From Gemmatimonadota bacterium (lineage in GTDB: Bacteria; Gemmatimonadota; Gemmatimonadetes; Gemmatimonadales; GWC2-71-9), in assembly GCA_003221985.1 (NCBI GenBank), contig QHUQ01000165.1:1-21718 (forward strand): a DNA stretch of 21,718 bases, written 5' to 3'. Each line of letters opens with the position of its first letter. Within the stretch, counting starts at the first letter, position 1. A program made the translations under genes and the position numbers. The notes beneath the pieces are model-generated. The model was not told the origin of the DNA and did not search any database. It worked only from the letters and a program-made list of their open reading frames with translations. Positions 6,085 to 13,933 of the stretch are shown one piece after another.

Positions 6085-6707
6085 TCAGACTTTGTGATAC
6101 ATCACGCGCGCGGCTTCCTGTCTGTCGTCGGCGACGTAGATCTCGAAATCGGAGAACAACGCTCCCGCTTCTTGCTGCAGCACGCGCAACACCGCGATCG
6201 CCATCCGCCGAATCTCGAGCTCGGCGCCTTCCCCGCAACGCAGCTCGAGCATCGTGCGCATTCCACCGACCGGACGTAGGCCGCCTGCGCTTCGGTGACC
6301 TGCGCCTGCCATTCCGCTTCGAGCTTCGCATCGCCGGCGACCGCGGGCGGCATCACGAAGGCGGCGTGTGACTCGTCGACGTAACGCTGCGAGATCTGCG
6401 AGTAGCCGAACCCCGCGCGGTGGCGCACCAGCTCGTGCGAACACGACCGCGAGATGCCCTCGATCAGCAGCACGTAGACCGCGTGCTCCAGCACAGAGCC
6501 GTGGCCCTGCTTCTTGATGTTCTCGAGATACTCGGCCGTCGTGCGGTTGACGGGATTGTGCTGGCTCATGTAGCAGAGCCGTCCGGCATACTCGGCGATG
6601 CGCTCACCGTCGCTCGCCTCGCCCCGCCAGTGCACCGGGAGATGCTGCGGTTCGATGAACTGCGGGCGGGCGATGAGAGAGACGCGGGGGGCGCGGAAGA
6701 CTTCCAC
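6085..6707 (-). pseudogene. thyX: Flavin-dependent thymidylate synthase, apparently broken by an internal deletion/frameshift
   Basis: ThyX makes dTMP from dUMP with FAD, NADPH and methylenetetrahydrofolate. Residues 1-149 from GTG 6707 read as ThyX, with the signature RHRAGFGYSQIS at 95-106 (RHR followed by the conserved Ser). At about 6260 the frame fails: the C-terminal part, MRTMLELRCGEGAELEIRR through to VMYHKV, continues in another frame to the TGA at 6085. Compared with family layout, about 25 residues between the YVRSVE helix and RTMLELR are missing. This looks like a deletion whose length is not a multiple of three. Either thyX is a pseudogene (with ThyA or another ThyX elsewhere) or the assembly has an error. 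The GTG at 6707 lies just after the upstream oxidase stop; ATG at 6746 is the alternative start. Confidence 0.8.
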
Positions 6708-6709
6708 GG

Positions 6710-8245
6710 CTACGGGTGAGCCAATTCGAGTTTCGGTGTACCCCATGCGGCGCTGCGCTCCACTTCTCGTAGTCGTGTGGCGATGTCTTCGGGGATCGCC
6801 GCGGCGCCGTCTCCGACCTTCAACGCGGCGAGCGGCGACCAGTCGGCCGCGGGAATGATAACACCGGGATTGAGGATCGACAGCGGGTCGTACGCGCGCT
6901 TGACGTCGCGGCACAGCGCCATGACGTCCCTTCCATAGAATCGCTCCAGCACGCCCGCGCGCAGGCGACCGGCGCCATGCTCCCCGGCGGGCACACCGCC
7001 GAGGCGCACCAGCAGCGCGGTCACGTCCTCGAACAGCCCGTGCAGCGCGTCGCCCCAGCCAGGGCGCGTGGTGTCGGGCAGGGCATTCACGTGGACGTGC
7101 CCGTCCCCGGCGTGCCCGAAGATCGCGACCGGGATGCCGCGACGCTCGGCGGCGTCCCGGAGACCGGTGACGTAATCGCCCAGGCAGTCGAGCGGCACGC
7201 ACCCATCCTCGATCACCTGCAGCGAGCGCTGCGACGGGGGGAGACGGGCGAGGGCGGGAGAAGCGAGGCGCCGTATGCTCCACAGCTGCTGCAGCCCCGC
7301 CCGATCCAACGCCGTTTCGACGTAGGTGACGGAATGCTTAAGCCCGCGGACGGCATCACCGACCACGCCGCGCACGGCCGCCGCGGTTTCGCGTTCGAAC
7401 TCCACGAGGAGCAAACAGGCTACCCTCGGTGCTTCCGCGACGAACTGCAACAGCGTGCTGTCGAGCAGCTCGAGCGCCGATGGCTGCAGCGACACCAGAT
7501 GCGGGATGGCTTCAGTCATCGCGCCGAGATCGGCGAACCCCAGCGCCGCGCCCGCGACGTCGGGAGGAATCGGATCCAGCCGCCAGTGCACCGCGGTGAC
7601 GATGGCGAGCGTGCCCTCGGACCCGACGAGGAGATCGACCTCGTCGCCAGTCTCCGCGAACTTGTCGAGCGCGTATCCGGAGGAGTTCTTGCGAGTTCTG
7701 GGAAAACGATCTGCTATCAGCCGTCTGCCGTCTGCCGTCAGCGCAAACCGTTTCCCGTTTCCCGTCTCCCGTTTCACGATTCTTACCGAACCGTCCGCCT
7801 CGACAATCTCCAGCGCCTCGACCCACTTTCGCACACTGCCGTATCTCACCGTGCGCGGTCCCGCCGCGTTCGTCGCCACCATGCCGCCGCTCGTCGCGAA
7901 GGCGCCCGAGGAGGGATCGGGAGGGAGGCGGAGCCCGTACGGCTGAGCGGCGTCGTTCACTTCGGCCCACGTGACCGACGCGCCGGCCCGCGCACTGCGG
8001 CTGTGCGGATCGACCACCAGGTCGGCGAAGCCGATGCTGAGATCGACGATGGTTCCCGATCCGACGTTGCCGCCCGGCATGCCGCTGCCCGCGCCTCGGG
8101 GGATCAACGCGGTGCGCGAGCCGGCCGCGTGACGGACCAGGGTTACGATGTCGGCAGTGGACTCGGGGATCGCAACGGCGGCAGGGACGATCCGATAGAC
8201 ACCCGCGCCCTCCGAATACGCCGCGCGGACACGAGGGTCGGTCAC
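6710..8245 (-). CDS. FAD-linked oxidase, D-lactate dehydrogenase/glycolate oxidase GlcD type
   Basis: A 511-residue 2-hydroxyacid dehydrogenase that would oxidise D-lactate, glycolate or a similar acid and pass electrons to the respiratory chain. The PCMH-type FAD-binding domain is visible: IPRGAGSGMPGGNVGSG near 48-64, PPDPSSGAFATSGGMVATNA near 108-127 and VGSEGTLAIV. The C-terminal cap ends with GHAGDGHVHVNALPD, GEHGAGRLR and DPLSILNPG, as in GlcD. GTG at 8245 is chosen because GGAG lies seven bases upstream; longer readings run into the divergent plus-strand gene. Residues about 159-180 (from RETGNGKRFALTADGRR) come from a repetitive DNA tract and are not expected in the family. No FeS domain is fused. 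The exact substrate cannot be read from the sequence. Confidence 0.88.
   Translation of the reverse strand: MTDPRVRAAYSEGAGVYRIVPAAVAIPESTADIVTLVRHAAGSRTALIPRGAGSGMPGGNVGSGTIVDLSIGFADLVVDPHSRSARAGASVTWAEVNDAAQPYGLRLPPDPSSGAFATSGGMVATNAAGPRTVRYGSVRKWVEALEIVEADGSVRIVKRETGNGKRFALTADGRRLIADRFPRTRKNSSGYALDKFAETGDEVDLLVGSEGTLAIVTAVHWRLDPIPPDVAGAALGFADLGAMTEAIPHLVSLQPSALELLDSTLLQFVAEAPRVACLLLVEFERETAAAVRGVVGDAVRGLKHSVTYVETALDRAGLQQLWSIRRLASPALARLPPSQRSLQVIEDGCVPLDCLGDYVTGLRDAAERRGIPVAIFGHAGDGHVHVNALPDTTRPGWGDALHGLFEDVTALLVRLGGVPAGEHGAGRLRAGVLERFYGRDVMALCRDVKRAYDPLSILNPGVIIPAADWSPLAALKVGDGAAAIPEDIATRLREVERSAAWGTPKLELAHP
7716..7778. repeat. Short-period repeat tract inside the FAD-oxidase gene
   Basis: On the plus strand the tract reads as two blocks: repeated ccgtctg units (7719-7739) followed by repeated gtttccc units (7750-7775, gtttcccgtttcccgtctcc and on). 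It stays in frame on the coding strand and adds about 22 Arg/Gly/Asp-rich residues just before PRTRKNSSGYAL. The composition and periodicity are unlike the flanking coding sequence, so I read it as an inserted repeat. Confidence 0.65.
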
Positions 8246-8299
8246 TAACACGCTCCAAACTTGACACGGGCGGACCCCAACGTGAAGCTTCGTTTCGCG

Positions 8300-9172
8300 A
8301 TGGCAGCTTCGCACACTGCGGTTCCCCCCCCGCCCACCGCGCCCGCCGCCTCGAGCGCGCCGCGAGCGCAGCTGATCCACATTGAAGTGGATCGGCGGTT
8401 GGGCCACGAGTGGGACGAGTGGAACGGCCGCCCATTGCCGGGCGGCGGAAATTTCTCCGCCGCGCCGGGACTCTTCTTCAGATTTGCGGCGCTGACCGTG
8501 GTGACCGCGACCGCTGCCGTCGCGCTTCTTCTATATCTGGTGGGCCCGCGTCTCGCGACGCTCTTGCCTCGCCTGCCCGCGGTCCTTTGGATTACCGTGG
8601 CGGTGCTCGCCGGACTTCAAACGCTGTACCTCGGTCTGCTGGCGGCGTCCTATTACGGCGGCAGGAATCTGCTGCCGGAGCGGTTGCTGGAGCGGGGTCC
8701 CTACCTCCAGCTCATGAACTACACCTCCCTGATCGCGCGCGGCTTCGGCAAGCGGGACTGGGTCGAGCACGCGGCGATCGACGTCTACAACACGCTCGCG
8801 GTGCGGCGCGGGCGGACGGTCGGGAAGGGCGAGCTGCTGGTGCTGATTCCGCGCTGTCTCTCGAAGCAGGCGCTGGATGGCGTGCTGGAGATCGCCGGCC
8901 GCTACGAGGTGCCGGTGTTCGTCGCGACGCGCGGGCAGCTGGCCCGGCGCGTGATTCGCGAGCGCCGTCCCCGCGCCGTCGTGGCGGTCGCCTGCGAGCG
9001 CGACATGATGACCGGGCTGCGTGATGTGGCCGGCAAGCTGCCCGTCCTCGGCCTGACGATGCAGCTGCCCAACGGGCCGTGCCGCGATGCGGCTATCGAT
9101 CTGGAACAGATGGAGCGGTGGGTCCAGGGACTAGTTGCCGAAGCGCCAGGCCGAGAACACACCACGCGGTAA
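8300..9172 (+). CDS. Membrane-anchored DUF116-like protein
   Basis: The only convincing plus-strand gene. From ATG 8300 it has 290 residues. A Pro/Ala-rich N-terminus is followed by two hydrophobic segments (around FFRFAALTVVTATAAVALLL and LWITVAVLAGLQTLYLGLLA), then a soluble domain with VLIPRCLSKQALDGVLEIAG, VVAVACERDMMTGLRDV and GLTMQLPNGPCRD. The spaced Cys residues and the final PNGPC motif fit the DUF116 family as I recall it; function is unknown. It is divergent from the FAD oxidase with only about 55 bp between starts, and its 3' end overlaps the permease 3' end by 80 bp. GTG 8282 and TTG 8261 are alternative starts, and no clear ribosome-binding site decides between them. Confidence 0.8.
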   Translation: MAASHTAVPPPPTAPAASSAPRAQLIHIEVDRRLGHEWDEWNGRPLPGGGNFSAAPGLFFRFAALTVVTATAAVALLLYLVGPRLATLLPRLPAVLWITVAVLAGLQTLYLGLLAASYYGGRNLLPERLLERGPYLQLMNYTSLIARGFGKRDWVEHAAIDVYNTLAVRRGRTVGKGELLVLIPRCLSKQALDGVLEIAGRYEVPVFVATRGQLARRVIRERRPRAVVAVACERDMMTGLRDVAGKLPVLGLTMQLPNGPCRDAAIDLEQMERWVQGLVAEAPGREHTTR

Positions 9173-10463
9173 AAGCGAGCCACTCCGCTCCCGTAAAGCT
9201 ACCCGGCACCGCAGGCACGATTTTCATCAGAACAATCACGACGCTCACGACTGCACCGATCGCGGCGATCGTAACGCCGTCGCGTACGCCGCCACGGCGC
9301 GCGAGCGCGATGAAGGCAAGACAGGCAGCGCACCAGCCGATGGCCCCAACCGCCGCGCCCACTTAGCTGATTGGCACGAGCACGGCGTCGCCCAGGAATG
9401 CCGCCGCGCCCGTGAGGCCGGCAAGTAATGCGATCGCCCACGCTGGCGTTCCGAACATGGGATTCACGGTGCCGAGCGCGGGATGGACGAGTCGGCGCCG
9501 CCCCAGGGCGTACACCAGTCGCGTCGCGGCGACGAAGTTGCCGTTGAAAACCTTGAACAGCGACAGTACGGCGGCAGCGAGAATCAGCCGCGCGATCCAC
9601 GGCGTGCCGAATGCACGCGCGAACGCCGCGTCCGTGCCGAGATGCTGCGTGACGATGTCGGTCCACGGATACACCCACGCGACGACACCGACGATGACGA
9701 CGTAGAACAAGCCGCCCGCCAGCAGTGCCGCGGTGATGGCCCGGGAGAGCGTGCTGGGTCGAAGATCGGGGAGCGCTTCCTCTGAGGCCTTGGGAATCGA
9801 TTCGAAACCGGTCATGAAGTACGGCACGATCTGCGCGACGAGCAGCACCGAGACGAACGGTCCAACCGGCGCGAACGCGGGTTGCAGATTCGCCGGGGTG
9901 CCTCGTCCGAACCCCAACGCTACGAACAGCGCGAAGCACGCCAGCAGCCCGATCGTCATCACATCCTGAAACCGCCCGCTGAGTCGGATGCCGCGGTAGT
10001 TGACGAGGCCGATGGCGGCCGTCAACCCGAGACCTGCCAGGAGCCGCGGCAGCGTGACGGCCTGTCCCGCGACGCTGTAGAGCACGACGTGATTCATGGC
10101 GGGGAACAGCCGCGCGAGAAGATTGCCGATCGCCACCGCTTCCCACGGGCAGACAATCGCATACGCGAGCACCATCATCCAGCCGGAGATGAAGCTCACA
10201 AACGACGGGAAGACACGTTCCGTGTAGGCGATTTCGGCGCCGGCGTCGGGAATCATGCGCACCAGACGGCCGTAGGTATGCGCAATGGGGAGCAGGAGCA
10301 ACGCGCCGCCGAAAAAGCCGATCATGGCGCCCGCGGGCCCGCCGCGACGCAGCCAGTCGTCGATAACCAGCAGCCAGCCGGCCCCCACCATGCTGCCAAA
10401 GCCGAATGTGAAGTACTCGAGCGCGCCGAGGGTGCGGCGCAGGCTAGTAGGTGGTAACTCCAA
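9093..10463 (-). pseudogene. APC-type amino-acid permease interrupted by an in-frame TAA
   Basis: A polytopic membrane transporter of the amino acid-polyamine-organocation superfamily. The first 366 codons from TTG 10463 encode the TM1 motif GFGSMVGAGW, many hydrophobic helices and conserved loops such as FMTGFESIPKASEEA and FNGNFVAATRLVYALGRR. A TAA at 9365-9363 follows LVPIS. The same frame then continues for 89 codons (VGAAVGAIGWCAACLAFIAL and two or three further helices) to a stop at 9093. Together they give about 456 residues, the normal APC length, so one substitution (for example GAA to TAA) would explain the split. It may be a recent pseudogene, a functional truncation lacking the last helices, or a sequence error. 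It overlaps the lipoprotein gene by 20 bp at its start. Confidence 0.82.
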
Positions 10464-10737
10464 GCTTGTCCTTCAACGCGCCGAGGAGCTGCTCGGCGCG
10501 CAGCTGACCCGGCGAGCCGGGCGGCGCCGCGCGCTCGAGATCGCGGGGTGTGCGAGATGGATCCTCGGCGGGGCGGAACACCGCTTCAATCGTCACGCGC
10601 GCCTTCCCCGGCGCGTCAGGATCGGCCATCACGGCGTGCAGCGCCTCGGGGACGGGAGAGAAGGGAGGACGAGTCGTGGCCGGCGTGCAGGCGGCCAGAA
10701 GAACGGCAAATGCGAAATGCGAAATGCGGAATTGCAC
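10444..10737 (-). CDS. Small predicted lipoprotein
   Basis: A 97-residue protein of unknown function. From GTG 10737 it begins MQFRISHFAFAVLLAAC: one Arg, a hydrophobic core and a lipobox LAAC, so it should be lipid-modified and anchored outside the cytoplasmic membrane after cleavage. The mature part is Pro/Ala-rich with charged C-terminal residues (RAEQLLGALKDKLGVTTY). An ATG at 10788 is possible, but it would add 17 residues coded entirely by repeat DNA. The codons for QFRISHFAF belong to a 25-bp inverted repeat. It sits between the DUF2231-like gene and the permease. No family recognised. Confidence 0.6.
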   Translation of the reverse strand: MQFRISHFAFAVLLAACTPATTRPPFSPVPEALHAVMADPDAPGKARVTIEAVFRPAEDPSRTPRDLERAAPPGSPGQLRAEQLLGALKDKLGVTTY

Positions 10738-10790
10738 GATACGAATCCCTATTCGGCCATTCCGCATTCCGCATTTCGAATTTCGCATTT
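10708..10790. repeat. 25-bp inverted repeat (24/25 match) over the lipoprotein start
   Basis: The left arm at 10708-10732 begins aaatgcgaaatgcgaaatgc and the right arm at 10766-10790 is its reverse complement with a single mismatch; the loop is 33 bp. Each arm is itself made of gcgaaat-like 7-bp units. The element fills the space between the DUF2231-like stop codon and the lipoprotein start, and extends into the signal-peptide codons. Its AT content differs from its surroundings, suggesting an inserted miniature repeat. Confidence 0.75.
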
Positions 10791-11356
10791 CAGTGCGAAT
10801 GCGGCGGTGTTCCTGGTGGGTGCGTGTGTGTCGCGTTCGCCGTATCAGGTGGTGCGGCGTGCTCCTCGCCTTCCTCGTGCGCGTGCCCGGCGGCCCGGTT
10901 CTGGATCTCGGCCTGGAGCGTTTGCGTCGGAATGCCTGCCGCGTGCTGAAACATCATCCTGCCGCCCAGCACTCCCGTCCAGACGAGAGCCGCAAGGCCG
11001 ACAACGCTCAGCGCGCGTGTGAGCGCCAGCTCCTGCGGCGGCATCTGGAAACGGCGCGCCATCTTCCAGAACAGGACGATGGTGAGGCTCATCGTCAGGA
11101 GCGCCATCGTCTCGTGCTTCTCCATGATCTCGTGGATCGCTGCGCCGTGATCGATCGCGTCCTTCGCGAGCTCACCGGCGATGACGGCCGCCCACCCGCC
11201 GATCACCCCCGCCCACAGCGTCCAGATGCCGGCCCACGCGAGCGACTCGCGCTTGGTCGCTGCGGCCGCGAGATCGAACAGCACCGCCACGAGCAGGAGC
11301 GCGGCGGGGAGATCGTTGAAGACGGCGTGCCAGCGGGGAGCGTCGTAGCCGAGCAT
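10790..11356 (-). CDS. DUF2231-like four-helix membrane protein with His-rich tail
   Basis: A 188-residue membrane protein. Four hydrophobic segments are visible: FNDLPAALLLVAVLFDLAAA, WTLWAGVIGGWAAVIAGELA, MALLTMSLTIVLFW and a last one around LSVVGLAALVWTGVLGG. The pattern of a first helix after an 'LP-ALLLVA-LFDL' motif resembles DUF2231, whose function is unknown. After the last helix comes a hydrophilic tail rich in His and Glu (GHAHEEGEEHAAPP, then HTHPPGTPPHSH), likely to bind a metal. ATG at 11356 overlaps the upstream dehydrogenase stop by one base (TAATG), so it is translationally coupled to that gene. A link to heavy-metal or haem handling is possible but not shown. Confidence 0.78.
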   Translation of the reverse strand: MLGYDAPRWHAVFNDLPAALLLVAVLFDLAAAATKRESLAWAGIWTLWAGVIGGWAAVIAGELAKDAIDHGAAIHEIMEKHETMALLTMSLTIVLFWKMARRFQMPPQELALTRALSVVGLAALVWTGVLGGRMMFQHAAGIPTQTLQAEIQNRAAGHAHEEGEEHAAPPDTANATHTHPPGTPPHSH

Positions 11357-12243
11357 TAGAGTCCCAGGTTGCTGACGATGGGTGGAGTAGCCGAATAGTC
11401 GTAGAATCCTTTGCCGCTCTTCCTGCCGTACATCCCCGCCAGGACCATCCGCTTCAGCAGCGGCGGCGGCGCGTACCGGGCCTCGCGGTATTCCTTGAAC
11501 ATGATTTCCGCGATGTGATGGGTGGTATCGAGTCCCACCATGTCGAGCAGCGTCAGCGGGCCCATCGGATAGCCGCAGCCGAGCTGCATCGCCTTGTCGA
11601 TGTCGGGAACGCTGCCGACGCCGCGCTCCACGGCGCGAATTGCATCGAGCAGGTACGGCACGAGCAGCAGATTGACGATAAACCCGGAGGTATCCTTGGC
11701 GGCGACGGGCTCTTTGCGGAGCGAGGCCGCGAACGCGAATGCGCGCTTGAAGGTCTCTTCGGACGTCGTGACGGTGCGCACGACCTCGACCAGGGGCATG
11801 AGCGGCACGGGATTGAAGAAGTGCAGCCCGACGAACCGGTCGGCGCGCTTCGTCGCCGCCGCCAGCTCCGCGATGGTGAGGCTGGAGGTGTTCGACGCAA
11901 AGATCGTCCCCGCGCCACACAGGCCGTCCAGCTCCAGGAAAAGACTGTTCTTCAAGGCGAGGTCTTCGGTGATCGCCTCGATGATGATGTCCGATTTCCG
12001 GAGGTCCGGCACGGCCGTCGTGAACGTCACGCGCCTGAGGATCTCGTCGCGATCCGCGGCCTGGAGCTTCCCCTTCTCGACGAACTTGCCGAGCGACTTC
12101 TCGATGCCTGCCCGCCCGCGATCGAGGATGTCCTTCGATACGTCACGCACGATGGTCTCATAACCCGCGGTGGCCGCGACCTGCGCGATCCCGCTGCCCA
12201 TGAGGCCACACCCCAGTACGCCCACCCGTGTCACGTCGGCCAT
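11356..12243 (-). CDS. 3-hydroxybutyryl-CoA dehydrogenase
   Basis: A 295-residue NAD(P)-dependent dehydrogenase that interconverts acetoacetyl-CoA and 3-hydroxybutyryl-CoA. The N-terminal Rossmann motif is VGVLGCGLMGSGIAQVAA, followed by IIEAITEDLALK, FASNTSSLTIAELA and HFFNPVPLMPLVEVV, which carries the catalytic His and Glu. The C-terminal domain has KDTSGFIVNLLLVPYLLDA and the GCGYPMGPLTLLDMVGLD motif, all standard for the family. ATG at 12243 has a G-rich ribosome-binding site (GGGGGGAG) four bases upstream. It is in one operon with a thiolase, which points to butyrate/PHB or fatty-acid type C4 metabolism. The usual symbol would be hbd or paaH; I leave it open. Confidence 0.93.
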   Translation of the reverse strand: MADVTRVGVLGCGLMGSGIAQVAATAGYETIVRDVSKDILDRGRAGIEKSLGKFVEKGKLQAADRDEILRRVTFTTAVPDLRKSDIIIEAITEDLALKNSLFLELDGLCGAGTIFASNTSSLTIAELAAATKRADRFVGLHFFNPVPLMPLVEVVRTVTTSEETFKRAFAFAASLRKEPVAAKDTSGFIVNLLLVPYLLDAIRAVERGVGSVPDIDKAMQLGCGYPMGPLTLLDMVGLDTTHHIAEIMFKEYREARYAPPPLLKRMVLAGMYGRKSGKGFYDYSATPPIVSNLGL

Positions 12244-12257
12244 CGCGCTCCCCCCCC

Positions 12258-13106
12258 TCAGCTTCTCGGTTTCGGGCGGGGATTCTCGAGGGCTTTGCGC
12301 ACTTCTTCGGCGATGCGGACGAAGGCCTGCGCGCCGGGCAGGGCGCCCTGGTTGGAGGACGACCGGATGTCGCCGCGCTCGAGCCGGTCGAGCACCTGCT
12401 CCAGGGCGATCTGCATGCGCTCGTTGGCTCCCCGATACGTGCGGGCGATCAGGGCGCCGCCGATCGTCAGACCAACGCCGGGGACGAGCATCAGGACCTG
12501 CGCGAGTGCGAGCGGCGGAGCAATGAGCGCGGTCGCCCCCGTGAGGCCCCACCCGAGCACCGCCAGCACGCTGCCGCCGGAGATGCGTTTGGTGCGCTGC
12601 TGCCTGATATCCGCCTCGAGCCGCACCAGGCAGAATCCCGGCTCGAGCTGGATGACCTGACCGGAGATCTCCTCGGCCTGGGCGAGTGAGTAGCGGCGCT
12701 TTCCGGCCAGGGCACGCTGAATCGAGGCGAAGGCCCCGGCCTTCGGCTCCCAGGACGTTCGGTCGGCGTAGTGCCGTTTGGGCTGCAACAGCGCTTCTTC
12801 CGTCATCCATCGAGTCAAGGCGCGCTCGACGGTCGCGCGATCACCCGGAACCACGCGGTGCGCGACGATGGACCGCGGACCCGTCAGCCACGCCCACGTG
12901 CCGGTCGCGACGTCCGGCGTGATTCGCGTCTGCTCCTCGAGCATCGCCTGGCGCAGGTAGCGATCGGGGATGCCGACGTCCTTGCCGAGCGCCAGGACCT
13001 CGTTGCTCGTGAGCCCGTCGCCGACGTCATGCTCGCCGGCCTGCAGCTCGGCGGCGCGCTTGATGATGCGTTCCAGCGCCTCCTGACTGATGAGATCCTT
13101 CCCCAT
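12258..13106 (-). CDS. Hypothetical two-TM membrane protein
   Basis: A 282-residue protein that I do not recognise. Residues 8-62 are charged and helical (SQEALERIIKRAAELQAGEH; LTSNEVLALGKDVGIPDRYL) and look like a small regulatory helical domain. A mixed region follows, and two adjacent hydrophobic segments at about 178-199 and 201-221 form a hairpin in the membrane (VLAVLGWGLTGATALIAPPL; LAQVLMLVPGVGLTIGGALI). The tail is charged and ends in Arg/Pro/Lys. ATG at 13106 overlaps the SPFH stop (TGATG) and has AAGG at good spacing. It lies between SPFH and dehydrogenase genes, so it may work with the SPFH protein at the membrane. Confidence 0.75.
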   Translation of the reverse strand: MGKDLISQEALERIIKRAAELQAGEHDVGDGLTSNEVLALGKDVGIPDRYLRQAMLEEQTRITPDVATGTWAWLTGPRSIVAHRVVPGDRATVERALTRWMTEEALLQPKRHYADRTSWEPKAGAFASIQRALAGKRRYSLAQAEEISGQVIQLEPGFCLVRLEADIRQQRTKRISGGSVLAVLGWGLTGATALIAPPLALAQVLMLVPGVGLTIGGALIARTYRGANERMQIALEQVLDRLERGDIRSSSNQGALPGAQAFVRIAEEVRKALENPRPKPRS

Positions 13107-13933
13107 CACACCTTCGCCTTCTCTTTATCCCCGGGCACGGGCAGCCGCTCTCCGGACGTCCGCTCGGGAATTGCGCGGCTGCTCGAGTCCGTGATCCGAT
13201 CCATGAAGCCCTTGAGCAGATCGATCGGGATGGGGAAGATCGTGGTCGAATTGTTTTCCGACGCGATTTCGTTGACGGTCTGCAGGTAGCGCAGCTGAAT
13301 CGCGGCCGGCTCCTTGCCGATGATGTGCGCGGCTTGCGCGAGCTTCTCCGCCGCCTGCAGCTCGCCCTCGGCGTTGATGACTTTGGCCCGCCGCTCCCGC
13401 TCGGCCTCGGCCTGGCGGGCCATCGCCCGCTTCATCTCCGGCGGCAGATCGACGTCTTTTACTTCGACGGCCGATACCTCGATCCCCCAGTCTTCCGTGC
13501 GAGTGTCGATCGTCTGGCGCAGGATCGCGTTGATCTTGTCGCGATTCGCGAGCAGCTCGTCCATTTCCGTCTCACCCAGCACCGACCGCAACGTCGTCTG
13601 CGCGAGCTGGCTCGTGGCGTAGAGGTAATTCTCCACGCCCACGACGGCCTTGTCGGGCGTCTTCACGCGCATGTACAGGACGGCATTGACCTTGATGGAG
13701 ATGTTGTCGCGCGTGATCACGTCCTGCGGCGGGACGTCGATTGCCATCACGCGCAGCGACACCTTCTGCATACGGGCCAGCACCGGAGGCAGAAATATCA
13801 GCCCGGGTCCCTTCGTGGGTCGCAGCCTGCCGAGCAGGAAATACACGCCGCGCTCGTATTCACGCAGGACGCGCAGGCCCGAAAAGAGATAGAGTGCGAT
13901 CACACCGATCGCCCCGAGGAGGATGTTGGTCAC
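13106..13933 (-). CDS. SPFH/stomatin-like (slipin) membrane protein
   Basis: A 275-residue protein of the stomatin/prohibitin family. One N-terminal helix ([17 protein letters not shown], 4-20) is followed by the SPFH domain: [53 protein letters not shown] and [21 protein letters not shown] coiled coil ([20 protein letters not shown]) and [13 protein letters not shown] complete the typical slipin layout. GTG at 13933 overlaps the thiolase stop (GTGA). Slipins often pair with an NfeD-like protease; none is adjacent here, and the two-TM gene downstream takes that place. It probably organises membrane microdomains. Confidence 0.92.
   Translation of the reverse strand: MTNILLGAIGVIALYLFSGLRVLREYERGVYFLLGRLRPTKGPGLIFLPPVLARMQKVSLRVMAIDVPPQDVITRDNISIKVNAVLYMRVKTPDKAVVGVENYLYATSQLAQTTLRSVLGETEMDELLANRDKINAILRQTIDTRTEDWGIEVSAVEVKDVDLPPEMKRAMARQAEAERERRAKVINAEGELQAAEKLAQAAHIIGKEPAAIQLRYLQTVNEIASENNSTTIFPIPIDLLKGFMDRITDSSSRAIPERTSGERLPVPGDKEKAKV

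Noticed and set aside
7716..7778. Possible CRISPR-like array
   Set aside because: The units are 7-8 bp without spacers; this is simple-sequence repetition, not a repeat-spacer array. No cas gene is present.
6977..8248. 423-codon plus-strand frame opposite the FAD oxidase
   Set aside because: Antisense shadow; the minus strand has the full GlcD motif set and a good ribosome-binding site.
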